Notes: generated from the sequence alone by a model not told the origin. DNA of 64,000 bases from Pseudoramibacter alactolyticus (GCF_050908235.1 NZ_CP194340.1), one strand, 5' to 3'; numbered from the stretch's first letter, positions 8,796-17,963 are shown. Made by a program: numbers and translations.

Positions 8796-9965
8796 TTAAC
8801 GGCATCCGACGCCGGCATAAACCATATCGACCACGGTGCCCATTTCGTCGCGGGTCGGCTGCACCGGATTGGTGGTCAGCGTGGTGTCCGCCATGGCGCG
8901 GTCGATGAGTTTGTCCCGGACCTCTGCAAAATTGTCCGTATCGGCCTTACTGGCCTTCAGACAAGTGGGAATGCCAAGCTTGCCGCAAAGCTCAAAGATC
9001 AGGCGCACAAAGGTTGCCGCCGCCGATGCCCCGGCATCCTGCGGCTCTCCGACAGATTCAAGCAGGCGCTTGTAAAGGTATTCGGCACGCTCGTCCTTGC
9101 CATTAAAGGCGACGACATAGGGCAGCACCATGGCGCAGGCCAGACCGTGGGGCAGGTGATACTGGGCGCCGACACCGTGGGCGATGGCATGCGCCATGCC
9201 GAGGCCGGAACTGTTAAAGGCGATCCCCGCCATGCTCGACGCGATCTGCATGCTGGCTTTGCTGTCGAGGTCGTGCCCGTTTTCGTAGCTGGGCAGCAGG
9301 CTCTTGAATACCAATTCGCAGGCCTTGGCCGCATAACAGCGCGAGAAGGGATTGTTGCCCGTCGACACGTAGGATTCCACCGCGTGGGTCAGCACGTCGA
9401 GACCCGTGGCCGCCGTGGCCCCCGCCGGAACGGATTCGATCAGTTTCGGATCGAGGATGGCCGCGTCGGGCATCATAATGTCGTCGGTCAGCGGGATTTT
9501 CGTCCCGGTTTTCTGGTCGGTAATCACGGCGTATTCCGTCACCTCCGAGCCGGTGCCGGCGGTGGTGGGAATGGCGATGAACTGCGGTTTGACAATGTAT
9601 TCCCTGTCGGTGAACATCGCCTTAAAATGATAGGTATAATAAATGATCCCCTTGGCGGTGTCGATGGAAGAGCCGCCGCCCAGAGCGATCAGCACATCCG
9701 GACGGTCCATCAGAATGTGGGTCAGACCTTTTTCGACAATATCCGTGGAGGGATCCGGCTTCACATCCGGAAAAACATGGTATTCGATGCCCGCCGCTTC
9801 GAGCACATCCGTCACCATCTTGAGCAGGCCGAATTTAACCATGCCTTCGTCGGTAACGATGCAAACTTTTTGATAGCCCTGCTGGCCCAGCTTGGCAACG
9901 GAGCCAATGCCGTACCAAATTTTCGGCTTCACCTGAAACTGGCGAACCTTATCCATTTTGCTCAT
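8796..9965 (-). CDS. Iron-containing (type III) alcohol dehydrogenase
   Basis: A 389-residue NAD(P)-dependent, Fe2+-requiring alcohol dehydrogenase of the PduQ/butanol-dehydrogenase group, interconverting aldehydes and alcohols in fermentation. It has the dinucleotide motif ALGGGSSIDTAKG, PTTAGTGSE, and metal-ligand regions GLDVLTHAVESY, GMAHAIAHGVG and HGLACAMVLP. The length is normal for single-domain family members. It is probably monocistronic: SRP RNA and its terminator lie upstream and a hairpin lies downstream. Exact substrate cannot be predicted. Confidence 0.92.
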   Translation of the reverse strand: MSKMDKVRQFQVKPKIWYGIGSVAKLGQQGYQKVCIVTDEGMVKFGLLKMVTDVLEAAGIEYHVFPDVKPDPSTDIVEKGLTHILMDRPDVLIALGGGSSIDTAKGIIYYTYHFKAMFTDREYIVKPQFIAIPTTAGTGSEVTEYAVITDQKTGTKIPLTDDIMMPDAAILDPKLIESVPAGATAATGLDVLTHAVESYVSTGNNPFSRCYAAKACELVFKSLLPSYENGHDLDSKASMQIASSMAGIAFNSSGLGMAHAIAHGVGAQYHLPHGLACAMVLPYVVAFNGKDERAEYLYKRLLESVGEPQDAGASAAATFVRLIFELCGKLGIPTCLKASKADTDNFAEVRDKLIDRAMADTTLTTNPVQPTRDEMGTVVDMVYAGVGCR

Positions 9966-10160
9966 TATTTCCCCTTTTTATTTCAATTGTTTTATCGATT
10001 TGACGGTATAGAATCTCTTTGAGTCCTTTGCTAACCACACAAAGGGACGTCTTTATTATAGCAGGGGCTCGATTGCCTGTGAATGGCCTGACAAATATTT
10101 TGCTAAAGAAGGCGCGTTTTTATCCTTTGCCGGCGCCGTCCGTTTAAAAAATGGCATAAA

Positions 10161-10180
10161 AAAAGCGCCGAAGCGCCAAA
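10161..10180 (-). terminator. Intrinsic terminator of SRP RNA
   Basis: On the minus strand a GCGC-UUCG-GCGC stem with a stable tetraloop is followed by seven T residues, directly downstream of the SRP RNA 3' end. Confidence 0.8.
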
Positions 10181-10185
10181 TAAAA

Positions 10186-10453
10186 ACGCACACCCCGGGT
10201 CGATCAGCCGTGTTCAGACGTTACCCGGACAGTTTGCTCAGGTTAGAGAATTCTGCGGCACACAAGATTGCCTGTTTACTGCTGCTTCCTTCCGGACCTG
10301 ACAGGGTTCGCAGGGTCTTATTGCGCAGGGTCCAACCATCAACGCCACTTATCCGGGGACAGGCTCCAAGCACCGCCACCTCCGCCGGGGAATTCAACCC
10401 TGCTACAGCGGATTGCAGGTTACAGAGCACCGCTACCTCTCCGTCTAGTGCGT
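10186..10453 (-). ncRNA. ffs: Signal recognition particle RNA (large, Bacillus-type with Alu domain)
   Basis: The minus strand contains the universal helix-8 element GTCAGGTCCGGAAGGAAGC flanked by Alu-domain sequence typical of Bacillota scRNA (GGAGAGGTAGCGGTGC, TGCAATCCGCTGTAGCAG, CCTGCGCAAT). The RNA is about 268 nt, like B. subtilis scRNA and unlike the 114-nt E. coli 4.5S RNA. It joins Ffh to target nascent membrane and secreted proteins to the translocon. Ends are estimated from the promoter and terminator. Confidence 0.95.
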
Positions 10454-10459
10454 TTGTTT

Positions 10460-10488
10460 ATTCTATCGAATTTTGTTTCCCTTGTCAA
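10460..10488 (-). promoter_or_regulatory. Sigma-A promoter of SRP RNA
   Basis: TTGACA (10483-10488) and TAGAAT (10460-10465) on the minus strand are separated by 17 bp. Predicted initiation near 10453 matches the RNA 5' end. Confidence 0.85.
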
Positions 10489-10499
10489 GCGCCGTCTGC

Positions 10500-11168
10500 T
10501 CAGTCGATGCGGGGCTGCCAGCAGGGATCGGCCGCGGCGGCCAGACACCAGGCGATCATCTCCTCGCTGATTTTGTGGGTCAGCGGCGGCAGCGCGCCCG
10601 GGGCGAAAAAGGCCGCGGCGGCCGTCTCGCTGTTCTCTGCGAAATGCCCGCCATCCGTTTCGCAGAGCATAATGATTTTATACATCGAAAAAGGCGCCTC
10701 GTGAATGCTCTTCAGCCAGTCATAGATCGCCACCAGCCGCGTTGCCCGGACATTCAGCCCCGCTTCCTCGCGCACCTCTTTCTCGATGTTCTGTCTGACG
10801 GACAGGCCCACGTCCGCCCAGCCGCCGGGCAATGACCAGCGGCCATCGTTGAGCTTTTCCTGCACGAGCAGGATTTTCCCGCCTTCCACCACCGCTCCGC
10901 GGACATCCACCTTCGGCGTTTGATAGCCGCTTTCGCCGGCAAACATTTTGCGCACGCGGTCCGCCCCGGCCTGAGAATATTCGTTCATGATCTCCACCGA
11001 TAAATCCCGCATCCGTTCATAGCGTTCAATATCGAAGGGATTTTTCGCATAGGCCAGACCGCTTTGCGCCTCCGCCTGGAGGGTTCTGGCCCAGATCAGC
11101 CATTTTTCCAACCGCACCTGGTCCTGGCCGGCGGCACTTTGCCGCTTCGCGTTGTTTTTTATCGTCAT
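10500..11168 (-). CDS. Nudix hydrolase with Nudix_N domain (ADP-ribose pyrophosphatase-like)
   Basis: A 222-residue protein with an N-terminal helical region and a Nudix fold. The Nudix box GWADVGLSVRQNIEKEVREE keeps REVREE-type metal ligands. The glutamate normally seven residues into the box is Leu, as in YjhB-like proteins. Such enzymes hydrolyse ADP-ribose or related nucleoside diphosphate derivatives. ATG 11168 has AAAGGAG 6 nt upstream. It is transcribed away from the superoxide reductase gene. Confidence 0.85.
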   Translation of the reverse strand: MTIKNNAKRQSAAGQDQVRLEKWLIWARTLQAEAQSGLAYAKNPFDIERYERMRDLSVEIMNEYSQAGADRVRKMFAGESGYQTPKVDVRGAVVEGGKILLVQEKLNDGRWSLPGGWADVGLSVRQNIEKEVREEAGLNVRATRLVAIYDWLKSIHEAPFSMYKIIMLCETDGGHFAENSETAAAAFFAPGALPPLTHKISEEMIAWCLAAAADPCWQPRID

Positions 11169-11298
11169 GGCGCACTCCTTTAAAATTTATTGTATCACGA
11201 TTAAATTTTGAAATCAATTTCGAAAATCCTTTGACTTTTAAAAGGGCATCTTCTATAATGATTATAAATTAAATGATGCACTACTGAGGAGGAACATG

Positions 11299-11673
11299 AT
11301 GAAAATCTATAAATGCACCAAATCCAACAAAATGGTTTATACCTTGATTGACGCCGACTGCACGCCGGAATGCTGCGGCGAACCCATGACCGAACTGACG
11401 GCCAACACTACCGACGCTGCGACCGAAAAGCATGTGCCGGTGATCACCGTTAACGGCGCTGCCGTCGACGTCGTGGTCGGCTCTGTGGAACACCCGATGC
11501 TCGAAAAACACTATATTCAATGGATCGCCATCGAAACCGAACAGGGCGTCCAGGTGAAATACCTGAAGCCCGGCGAAGCGCCGAAGGCCAGCTTCGCGCT
11601 GACCGCCGGCGACAAACTCGTCGCCGCCTACGAATACTGCAACCTGCACGGCCTGTGGAAGGCCGAAGCATAA
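11299..11673 (+). CDS. Superoxide reductase (desulfoferrodoxin-like) with degenerate centre I
   Basis: A 124-residue protein that reduces superoxide to peroxide at a mononuclear Fe(His)4Cys site, protecting anaerobes from oxygen. Catalytic motifs EKHVPV, EHPMLEKHY and CNLHGLW are intact. The N-terminal desulforedoxin-like region keeps Cys6 and the CC pair in ECCGEPM, but the second Cys of the usual C-x2-C is Ser9, so the FeCys4 centre I is probably lost (class III-like). Of two tandem ATGs, the second lies 6 nt from AGGAGG and is preferred. A terminator follows. Confidence 0.9.
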   Translation: MKIYKCTKSNKMVYTLIDADCTPECCGEPMTELTANTTDAATEKHVPVITVNGAAVDVVVGSVEHPMLEKHYIQWIAIETEQGVQVKYLKPGEAPKASFALTAGDKLVAAYEYCNLHGLWKAEA

Positions 11674-11691
11674 ACGCTCCCCCATTTCTAA

Positions 11692-11719
11692 AAAACCCCA
11701 ACACAAGGCTGGGGTTTTT
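11692..11719 (+). terminator. Intrinsic terminator after superoxide reductase
   Basis: AAAACCCCA and TGGGGTTTTT form a hairpin around a 9-nt loop with a T-run, 20-50 bp after the stop codon. Confidence 0.85.
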
Positions 11720-11776
11720 ATTTTTTGTCGTTGGATATCAGGGGATTCTGCCGATGCCGGCATGCCCGAAAGAAAA

Positions 11777-11805
11777 CCCGCGCTCACCGCCGTTGCGAGC
11801 GCGGG
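11777..11805 (-). terminator. Intrinsic terminator of the DEAD-box helicase gene
   Basis: CCCGCGCTC pairs with GAGCGCGGG; on the minus strand TTTTCTTT follows. It lies just past the helicase stop. Confidence 0.8.
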
Positions 11806-11819
11806 CTTTGCTTTGCCGC

Positions 11820-13457
11820 TTAATGCCGGCGCTTAGCGCCCTTGCGGCGGCGTTTGCCGCCGAGTTTCTGGCCGGCGATTTCCACAGCGACACGCTTGCC
11901 GGCGATGGCCGCGCCGTTCAGCTTGCGCACGACCTTCCCGGCCAGCGCCGAATCGACGGCCGCATACGTGAAATGGCCGTACATTGCAATCTCGCCCACG
12001 GCATCCGAGGCGATGCCCGACTCCCCGCAGATCGCTCCGAGCACATCCCGCTTTTTAGCGCCGTCCTTTTTGCCCACACCGATGAAGATCTTCGTGGTTT
12101 CCGCCGGATCGAAATGGGTGCGGCGTTTGCGCCGGATGCCCTTCCCGGTGCCTTTTTCGCCCGTCAGCATCAGATTGATGTCCCGGTCGTCGTGCCTGAA
12201 GGGCAGGTGCGCGCGCAGCAGCACTGCCGCCACATAGCGCATCTCAAATCCCTGCGCCGCCAGCTCGTCCACCGCCTGAAGATAGCGGGGCATATCGCTG
12301 TCATCGTCCGTCCATTCGCCGAAGCGGTCCTTAAACGCGTCGAGCCGGAGGGCAATGGCCGCCGGCTCGATGGGTTTGCGGGTGTAGCGGGTGATTTTTT
12401 TCAGCCGGTACTGATCCCGTCTGCGGGCAAGGGTCAGCGACAGACCGCTTTTGCCGGCGCGCCCGGTGCGCCCGATGCGGTGCACATAATATTCCTCGTT
12501 GTCCGGCACGTCGTAATTAAATACGATGTCCACATCGTCCACGTCGATGCCCCGGGCCGCCACGTCCGTCGCCACCAAAATGGCCAGCCGCCCCTCGGCG
12601 AATCGGCGCAGCACGGCCAGGCGCGCTTCCTGACGCATGTCCCCATGGATTTTATCCGCCGAATACCCCCGGTCCTGCAGGGCGTTGGTCAGCTCGTCCA
12701 CATATTTTTTCGTGTTGCAGAAAATCAGCGCCCGCCGCGGCCGGTACACGGCCAAAAGCCGGGTCAAAGCCTCGAATTTCTGCCCGTCCACGATGCTGTA
12801 ATAACGTTCCTCGATGCCCGCGGCCACCATGTTCTTCGGCGCGATGGCCACCGTTTCCGGATCGCGCTGATAAAGCTCGGCCATTTTGGTGATCGGGGCC
12901 GGCATCGTCGCCGAAAACAGCGCCGTCTGCACTGGGTGATCCACCCGGTCCAAAATCGCCTCGATATCTTCGCGAAAGCCCATGTCGAGCATTTCGTCCG
13001 CCTCGTCGAGCACCACCATCCGCATCGCGTCGAAGCGCAGCGTCCCCCGCCGCAGGTGATCCATGATGCGCCCCGGCGTGCCGACGACGATCTGCGCGCC
13101 GCTCTTGAAGGCGCGGATCTGCTTCGGCATCGACGCGCCGCCAAACACGGCCGCAATGGCCACCCCCTCCGAACAGGTCAGCAGCTTTTCAAATTCGCCG
13201 GCCACCTGGAGCGCCAGCTCCCGGGTCGGCAGCAGGATAAGCACCTGGGGCCGTTTTGCCGCCGGATCCACCTTCTGCACCGCCGGAATGGCAAAGGCCA
13301 GGGTTTTGCCCGTCCCCGTCTGGGAACGCCCGATGATGTCCTTGCCGGCCAAAAGCCTGGGAATGGCCTGCGCCTGAATGGCCGTCATCTCCGCAAAGCC
13401 CATCCGGGCCACCGCGTCCAAAATTCGCTGATCCACCGCTAACGTGTTAAATTTCAT
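11820..13457 (-). CDS. DEAD-box RNA helicase with DbpA RNA-binding domain
   Basis: A 545-residue ATP-dependent RNA helicase of the DbpA/CshA group, used in 23S rRNA/50S assembly or RNA turnover. The Q-motif region starts MKFNTLAVDQRIL, followed by SQTGTGKTLAF (motif I), PTRELALQV (Ia), VLDEADEML (II), FSATMP (III) and HRIGRTGRAGK (VI). The last ~100 residues form a DbpA-type RRM (KIFIGVGKKDGAKKRDVLG) and a very basic tail ending in KRRRKGAKRRH. ATG 13457 follows AGAGGG. It appears monocistronic. Confidence 0.92.
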   Translation of the reverse strand: MKFNTLAVDQRILDAVARMGFAEMTAIQAQAIPRLLAGKDIIGRSQTGTGKTLAFAIPAVQKVDPAAKRPQVLILLPTRELALQVAGEFEKLLTCSEGVAIAAVFGGASMPKQIRAFKSGAQIVVGTPGRIMDHLRRGTLRFDAMRMVVLDEADEMLDMGFREDIEAILDRVDHPVQTALFSATMPAPITKMAELYQRDPETVAIAPKNMVAAGIEERYYSIVDGQKFEALTRLLAVYRPRRALIFCNTKKYVDELTNALQDRGYSADKIHGDMRQEARLAVLRRFAEGRLAILVATDVAARGIDVDDVDIVFNYDVPDNEEYYVHRIGRTGRAGKSGLSLTLARRRDQYRLKKITRYTRKPIEPAAIALRLDAFKDRFGEWTDDDSDMPRYLQAVDELAAQGFEMRYVAAVLLRAHLPFRHDDRDINLMLTGEKGTGKGIRRKRRTHFDPAETTKIFIGVGKKDGAKKRDVLGAICGESGIASDAVGEIAMYGHFTYAAVDSALAGKVVRKLNGAAIAGKRVAVEIAGQKLGGKRRRKGAKRRH

Positions 13458-13529
13458 AGAACCCTCTTTCATATTGATTTTTTTCTCAATCTTTCATTCG
13501 CTCTTACTTCTGGGCATAAACGCAAAAGC

Positions 13530-13551
13530 GGCGGGCCTTTTAAAGCCCGCC
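13530..13551 (-). terminator. Hairpin after the ECF S-component gene
   Basis: GGCGGGC and GCCCGCC form a strong stem downstream of the leftward ECF gene. The following T-run is short (GCTTTTGCG), so it is a moderate terminator. Confidence 0.6.
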
Positions 13552-13568
13552 TGACCTCAAAAACCGAT

Positions 13569-14228
13569 TTATTTATTTTTCCGCTTGCTCTGTTTGAACA
13601 AAGTGAGCAATGCCTTGCCGATGATGGTCACCAAAACGGCCGAAATGATGGCCTCCGGCACCCCGTTGGCGCCGACCACCCCCATGATCAGCCCAAACAC
13701 CGCCGCCATCGGCTGGTTGCTGGTCGCCGCATATTGCCCGGCCAGCAGCAGATAAATGCTGCCCATCACAAAGACGGTGTTGGTCATGGCGCCGACAAAA
13801 CCGGTGATCGGCAGCGCCACAAACTGGTTGAGCTTTGTCTTGCTCAAAGCGACCCACAGCCAGCCGGCGATCACGCCGATCATGATGCGGCAGCCCGCCG
13901 CGATCCAAATCGCCTTGACCGCCCCCGTCGGGCCGCTCGCCAGCGCCGGCGAAAAGGCAAAGCTCATCGCCGTCGGCGCGATGGTGTTGTTAATCATCGA
14001 GCAGATACCGAACACCGCCCCCAAAATACCGCCGGCCAGCGGTCCCAGCAGAATCGCCCCGATGATCACCGGAATCTGCAAAGTTGATGCCTTGATAAAC
14101 GGCAGGGGAATAAGCCCCAGCGGCGTGAACGACATCACCAGAATAATGGCCGCGAGCAAGGCGATGGTCACCATCCAGCGCGTGTCGTGCGCCGGGCCGC
14201 GATTTTCAATACGGGATTGTGTCTGCAT
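13569..14228 (-). CDS. ECF transporter substrate-binding S-component
   Basis: A 219-residue membrane protein with about six hydrophobic segments, of the energy-coupling-factor S-component family, which binds a vitamin or precursor and works with a shared EcfA/A'/T module encoded elsewhere. The first helix and loop (FTPLGLIPLPFIKAST, then QIPVIIGAILLGPLAGG) resemble pantothenate-type (PanT) S-components, but I would not fix the substrate. No energizing subunits are adjacent. An approximately 200-nt leader precedes it; I could not match the leader to a known riboswitch. Confidence 0.82.
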   Translation of the reverse strand: MQTQSRIENRGPAHDTRWMVTIALLAAIILVMSFTPLGLIPLPFIKASTLQIPVIIGAILLGPLAGGILGAVFGICSMINNTIAPTAMSFAFSPALASGPTGAVKAIWIAAGCRIMIGVIAGWLWVALSKTKLNQFVALPITGFVGAMTNTVFVMGSIYLLLAGQYAATSNQPMAAVFGLIMGVVGANGVPEAIISAVLVTIIGKALLTLFKQSKRKNK

Positions 14229-14517
14229 TTTTTACCTCCAACTGCCTCTTCTCCTTGCACATCGGCGAGAATGAAGCGTCTGTTAACTCATCAAAAGCCT
14301 CTCAACCCTTCTTTCCCTTGTTAAAAGCTCTTCTGATTTTTCTATTTTAGCACAGACTCTCCGCTTTTTAAATCTTATTTTAAACTTTATCGCACCGCCG
14401 AAAACCCGGGAATTCTTGCCATTTCCCGGGGATGATGCTAAAATGAAATGCAGAAAATTGCGGCCTTGCGCTGTGATTTTTTAACGCATAGGGAAAAGAT
14501 GAAAGAACGAGGCGATT

Positions 14518-15768
14518 ATGATTCAAAATTCTGTTTTAACCATGCTTTTCATTTTAGGCGCGCCCTTCACGCTTTACGGCGTGTATTTTCTCGTGATCGG
14601 GCTGATGGGGCTCCGGCGCTGCCGGACCTATCCAGAGGCCGCTCCCAAAAATCGTTTTGCCGCGGTTATCGCCGCCCGCAACGAGGCCGAGGTTATCGGC
14701 AATCTGATTGACTCGCTGCGGGATCAGGATTATCCTCGGGAACTGGTCGATATTTATGTGCTCCCGAATAATTGCACCGACAATACGGAAGCGGTGGCCC
14801 GGGCTCACGGTGCCAAAACCTATGCCTGCAGCCGCGCTGTGCGCTCCAAGGGCGCCGCCCTCGAAGAATTTTTCGACGCGATTCTTTTACAGAACGACAG
14901 CTATGACGGCTTTTGCGTCTTTGATGCCGACAACCTGGTCGATCCCCACTTCTTTTCCGGGATGAACAACGCCCTGTGCGCCGGCGAAGTCATGGCCCAG
15001 GGCTATCGCGAGGGCAAAAATCCGGTATCCTCCTGGGTATCCGGCTCCCAAACGATTTTCTATTACACCATCGACCGCTTCCTCAATCTGGCGCGCACCC
15101 ATTGCGGGCTGAGCGCCCTGCTCAACGGCACCGGCTTCATGGTCGCTGCCGACATTTTAAAGGACGGCGGCTTTCGCACCTTCACCCTGACGGAAGACAT
15201 CGAATTCACAACCCAAAACATCATCAAAGGGCATCGCGTCGCCTGGGTGCCGGAAGCCAAGATTTATGACGAAGTGCCGGAAACCTTCGGCGCCTCCTGG
15301 AAACAGCGGATGCGCTGGTCCACCGGCACCGTTCAATGCCTTGCCCAATATGCGCCCCGGCTGTGGCGCCAATTTCGCCGGACCAAGCGCTGGGCCTGCA
15401 TGGACATGATTTTATATTTGGCGGCTCCCCTGGTGCAGGTTTTTCAGGCAATCTTTTCTGTCGTCACCTTTATCATCACGGCCATGCTTGCCATCAACCT
15501 GCAGAACTTTTCCAACTTGGAAACGACGGTTCTCTCCGGCATCGGCGGCGTTATCCTGACGGTTCTCTTTGCGCTCTGGCTGGTCAAGCTCGAAAAGCAT
15601 CCCATTCACTTTGTGAAGCGGTCTGCTTTTGTCTCTTTCTGGTTCTGGCTGACGTCCTGGATGGTCATCAACGTGGCGTGCATCCTGCAACCGCTGACTA
15701 CCTGGGAGCCCATTGTCCACACCCATAATATCCAACTCAAACAACTTCAAATGGAAAACGCCGAATAA
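14518..15768 (+). CDS. Membrane family 2 glycosyltransferase
   Basis: A 416-residue GT-A fold enzyme with one N-terminal and about four C-terminal membrane segments, resembling processive synthases (BcsA/IcaA/NodC-like). Catalytic signatures: AARNEAEVIG, VFDADNLVDP (DXD), LTEDIEFT (TED) and QRMRW (QxxRW). It likely makes or extends a surface polysaccharide using a nucleotide sugar. It stands alone between divergent/convergent neighbours; a strong terminator follows. Confidence 0.88.
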   Translation: MIQNSVLTMLFILGAPFTLYGVYFLVIGLMGLRRCRTYPEAAPKNRFAAVIAARNEAEVIGNLIDSLRDQDYPRELVDIYVLPNNCTDNTEAVARAHGAKTYACSRAVRSKGAALEEFFDAILLQNDSYDGFCVFDADNLVDPHFFSGMNNALCAGEVMAQGYREGKNPVSSWVSGSQTIFYYTIDRFLNLARTHCGLSALLNGTGFMVAADILKDGGFRTFTLTEDIEFTTQNIIKGHRVAWVPEAKIYDEVPETFGASWKQRMRWSTGTVQCLAQYAPRLWRQFRRTKRWACMDMILYLAAPLVQVFQAIFSVVTFIITAMLAINLQNFSNLETTVLSGIGGVILTVLFALWLVKLEKHPIHFVKRSAFVSFWFWLTSWMVINVACILQPLTTWEPIVHTHNIQLKQLQMENAE

Positions 15769-15786
15769 GCACAAAACCCTCACCAA

Positions 15787-15811
15787 GCACCGCAGCGAAC
15801 GGTGCTTTTTT
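15787..15811 (+). terminator. Intrinsic terminator of the glycosyltransferase gene
   Basis: GCACCG-n7-CGGTGC followed by seven T residues. Confidence 0.9.
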
Positions 15812-15883
15812 TGTGCGTTTTTGGGATGCCCGTTTGCCTCGGTAACCGGCACGGCGCCGCGCCTTAAATGCGGGCATTAAAAA

Positions 15884-15922
15884 CGCCCCGCGGCCGGGCT
15901 GGGTGCGCCGCGCCGCGAGGCG
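15884..15922 (-). terminator. GC-rich terminator of the repeat-containing membrane protein gene
   Basis: CGCCCCGCGGC and GCCGCGAGGCG pair with one mismatch; on the minus strand the stem is followed by TTTTTAA. Confidence 0.8.
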
Positions 15923-15958
15923 CTGTGTGCTTTGTTTTAATATTTTTATAATAAAAGC

Positions 15959-17701
15959 TCAGTTTGAATCGTTATGCGCTGCCATATAACGGCGGATCGC
16001 TTCCAAATCTTCCTCGCGGATGATGATCTCCGAATCTCCGCTGTCCAAAATCACTTCCCCCTCGGACACGTCCACGGCGTGTCTGCTTTCCGGCACGCGG
16101 CTGGCCGAAACCGTCCGCCTGTCCGCGCTGATATCGACCGAAGCCGGCCGTTTGGCCGCGGGTTCAGTCGGCGGGCAATTAAACAACTGGGCGATGCGGA
16201 TGAGCCCGTCGACGATCGCATCGTTCAAATGGTCCCGTTTGGTCACAAAACTCAGCTGCCCGGCCAGATTGGCCCCCGCCTCGAGAATGGCCGGATCCGC
16301 CGTCTTCTGCGGCAGCCTGTACAAACTGTCGCAAAATGACCGTGTGACCGCCGCGAACGTTTCGCGGTCCGTCGCCGGATCGCTCACCATGTCAATAAAG
16401 CGGTCCAGCTCGGCCTCCGCCTCGCTGATGTCGCCTGATACTGCCGCGGCTTTTTCAGGCGCCTCTGTGGCAATCGGCCCCGATGCGGCTACGGATTTTT
16501 CAAGTCCTGCGGATGCTTCAGCCGCCTCGGCAGATTCGGTCTTTTCAAAATCGGCCTCGTTTCTGAAGGCGTCCGCCGTTTCAAGCGCCTCTTCAGGGGC
16601 TGTGGGTTCCGGCGCTTCAAAAGAGCTGGAGGCTTTGATGCCGTCAAAGGCGTCGCCCTCCTCTTCAGGGATGCTTTGCGCTTCAGCGACTGTTTCCGGC
16701 TCAAACAGCGAATCCTCTTCTTCAAAAAGATCAACCGCTTCATCCTCCGGTCCGCCGTCGAATCGAACGGCTTCCCCGGGCGCTTTCATCTCCGATGCGT
16801 CGGCTGCCGCCGGCACCCCGGCCTCGTCTTCCTGGCCGGCAAAAAAACCGCCGATGCCGTCAAAGGCGTCGCCCTCCTCTTCAGGGATGCTTTGCGCTTC
16901 AGCGACTGTTTCCGGCTCAAACAGCGAATCCTCTTCTTCAAAAAGATCAACCGCTTCATCCTCCGGTCCGCCGTCGAATCGAACGGCTTCCCCGGGCGCT
17001 TCCGTCTCCGATGCGTCGGCTGCCGCCGGCACTGCGGCCTCGTCTTCCTGGCCGGCGAAAAAACCGCCGATGCCGTCAAAGGCGTCGCCCTCATCTTCGG
17101 GGGCGCTTTGCGCTTCAGCGACTGTTTCCGGCTTAAACAGCGAATCCTCTTCGAAAAAATCGGCTGCTTCATCCTCCGGTCCGCCGTCAAACTGAAATGC
17201 GGCATCGGACGTCATCGCCTCCGCCGTTTCATCCGGATCCGCAGCCTGCGCCGCCGGCACATCATCCTCGAGCACGGAGCCGCGCAGCAGCCAGCTTGGC
17301 TTTTTTGCCGTTTCATCCTCCGCTGCCAACTGTTTTTTCTGGCGTTTGCCCCAGAAAATGTGCACCGCGACGACAAGTGCAAAATCCGCCGCGGCCGTCA
17401 TCAAAAGCAGACGAATCGAGATGCCGAAGGCCATCAGGTATTCCACCGCGATCACCACGAGCTCTGCCAGCAGGATAAACAGTCCGGCGGCCCAAAAACG
17501 TTTGGCAGCCCCGGTGAAGTCGCCCAAAGCCATGATGATCAGGCGAATGCCCGTCATGAATAATAAAATAATGACGAGGTCGCCGCGAATTTCAGCGCCC
17601 CTCTTGACGCCGGACAGAGCGAGCATGCCGAAAACGGCAATCACGATCGCAACGCAGTCCAGAATAAAAAGACGCCCCAGTCCCTCTTCTTTGTGTGACA
17701 T
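15959..17701 (-). CDS. Membrane protein with acidic 72-residue tandem repeats
   Basis: A 580-residue protein of unknown function. Four hydrophobic segments fill roughly residues 10-130. Residues ~165-400 are acidic, Ala/Glu-rich and repetitive, with three copies of a 72-residue unit containing FDGGPEDEA, DSLFEPETVAEAQS and GDAFDGIGGFF. A Pro/Ala/Glu linker leads to a conserved-looking C-terminal region of ~150 residues ending in a short acidic helix. The architecture suggests a membrane-anchored scaffold or envelope-sensing protein. The cytoplasmic or outside location of the repeats is not predicted here. Confidence 0.8.
   Translation of the reverse strand: MSHKEEGLGRLFILDCVAIVIAVFGMLALSGVKRGAEIRGDLVIILLFMTGIRLIIMALGDFTGAAKRFWAAGLFILLAELVVIAVEYLMAFGISIRLLLMTAAADFALVVAVHIFWGKRQKKQLAAEDETAKKPSWLLRGSVLEDDVPAAQAADPDETAEAMTSDAAFQFDGGPEDEAADFFEEDSLFKPETVAEAQSAPEDEGDAFDGIGGFFAGQEDEAAVPAAADASETEAPGEAVRFDGGPEDEAVDLFEEEDSLFEPETVAEAQSIPEEEGDAFDGIGGFFAGQEDEAGVPAAADASEMKAPGEAVRFDGGPEDEAVDLFEEEDSLFEPETVAEAQSIPEEEGDAFDGIKASSSFEAPEPTAPEEALETADAFRNEADFEKTESAEAAEASAGLEKSVAASGPIATEAPEKAAAVSGDISEAEAELDRFIDMVSDPATDRETFAAVTRSFCDSLYRLPQKTADPAILEAGANLAGQLSFVTKRDHLNDAIVDGLIRIAQLFNCPPTEPAAKRPASVDISADRRTVSASRVPESRHAVDVSEGEVILDSGDSEIIIREEDLEAIRRYMAAHNDSN
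16641..17210 (-). repeat. Three tandem 216-bp coding repeats
   Basis: The string CCGTCAAAGG recurs at 16641, 16857 and 17073, exactly 216 bp (72 codons) apart. The first two units are nearly identical over their full length; the third, at the N-terminal side, has diverged. Confidence 0.9.
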
Positions 17702-17910
17702 AATTTCTCCTTATTTGGCAAGTTTTAACGGTTCAAATCCGCCCGGCAGACCGCTGCCGAACGCATTCCCGGATATTATTTAAATTGAAATCTGAAACTA
17801 AATTGTTTTTATTATATCAGATGCCGCCTAAAATGTATAATCCTACTTGTAATTTCGGCTAAATTTTCCGTTTTAAACCCGCTTTTGTCCACAATATTGA
17901 CAATTCATGA

Positions 17911-17916
17911 TATAAT
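17911..17916 (+). promoter_or_regulatory. Extended -10 promoter for the LytR-CpsA-Psr gene
   Basis: TGATATAAT gives a TGn-extended -10. A TTGACA lies too close (8 bp) to act as its -35. It is about 50 nt upstream of the TTG start. Confidence 0.5.
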
Positions 17917-17963
17917 AAGGACCATTCTTTTTTAACGCTTATTAGATTTGGAGTAATACGATT

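Noticed and set aside
8751..10022. Long rightward open frame opposite the alcohol dehydrogenase
   Set aside because: It is the complement of a clearly coding leftward gene with all family motifs; no RBS and Arg/His-rich composition typical of a shadow frame.
11520..13442. 640-codon rightward frame opposite the DEAD-box helicase
   Set aside because: Same reason: the helicase motifs lie on the other strand and the frame has no start signals.
14229..14450. Known riboswitch upstream of the ECF S-component
   Set aside because: The leader is long and structured-looking, but I could not match conserved cores of THF, TPP, FMN or other vitamin riboswitches.
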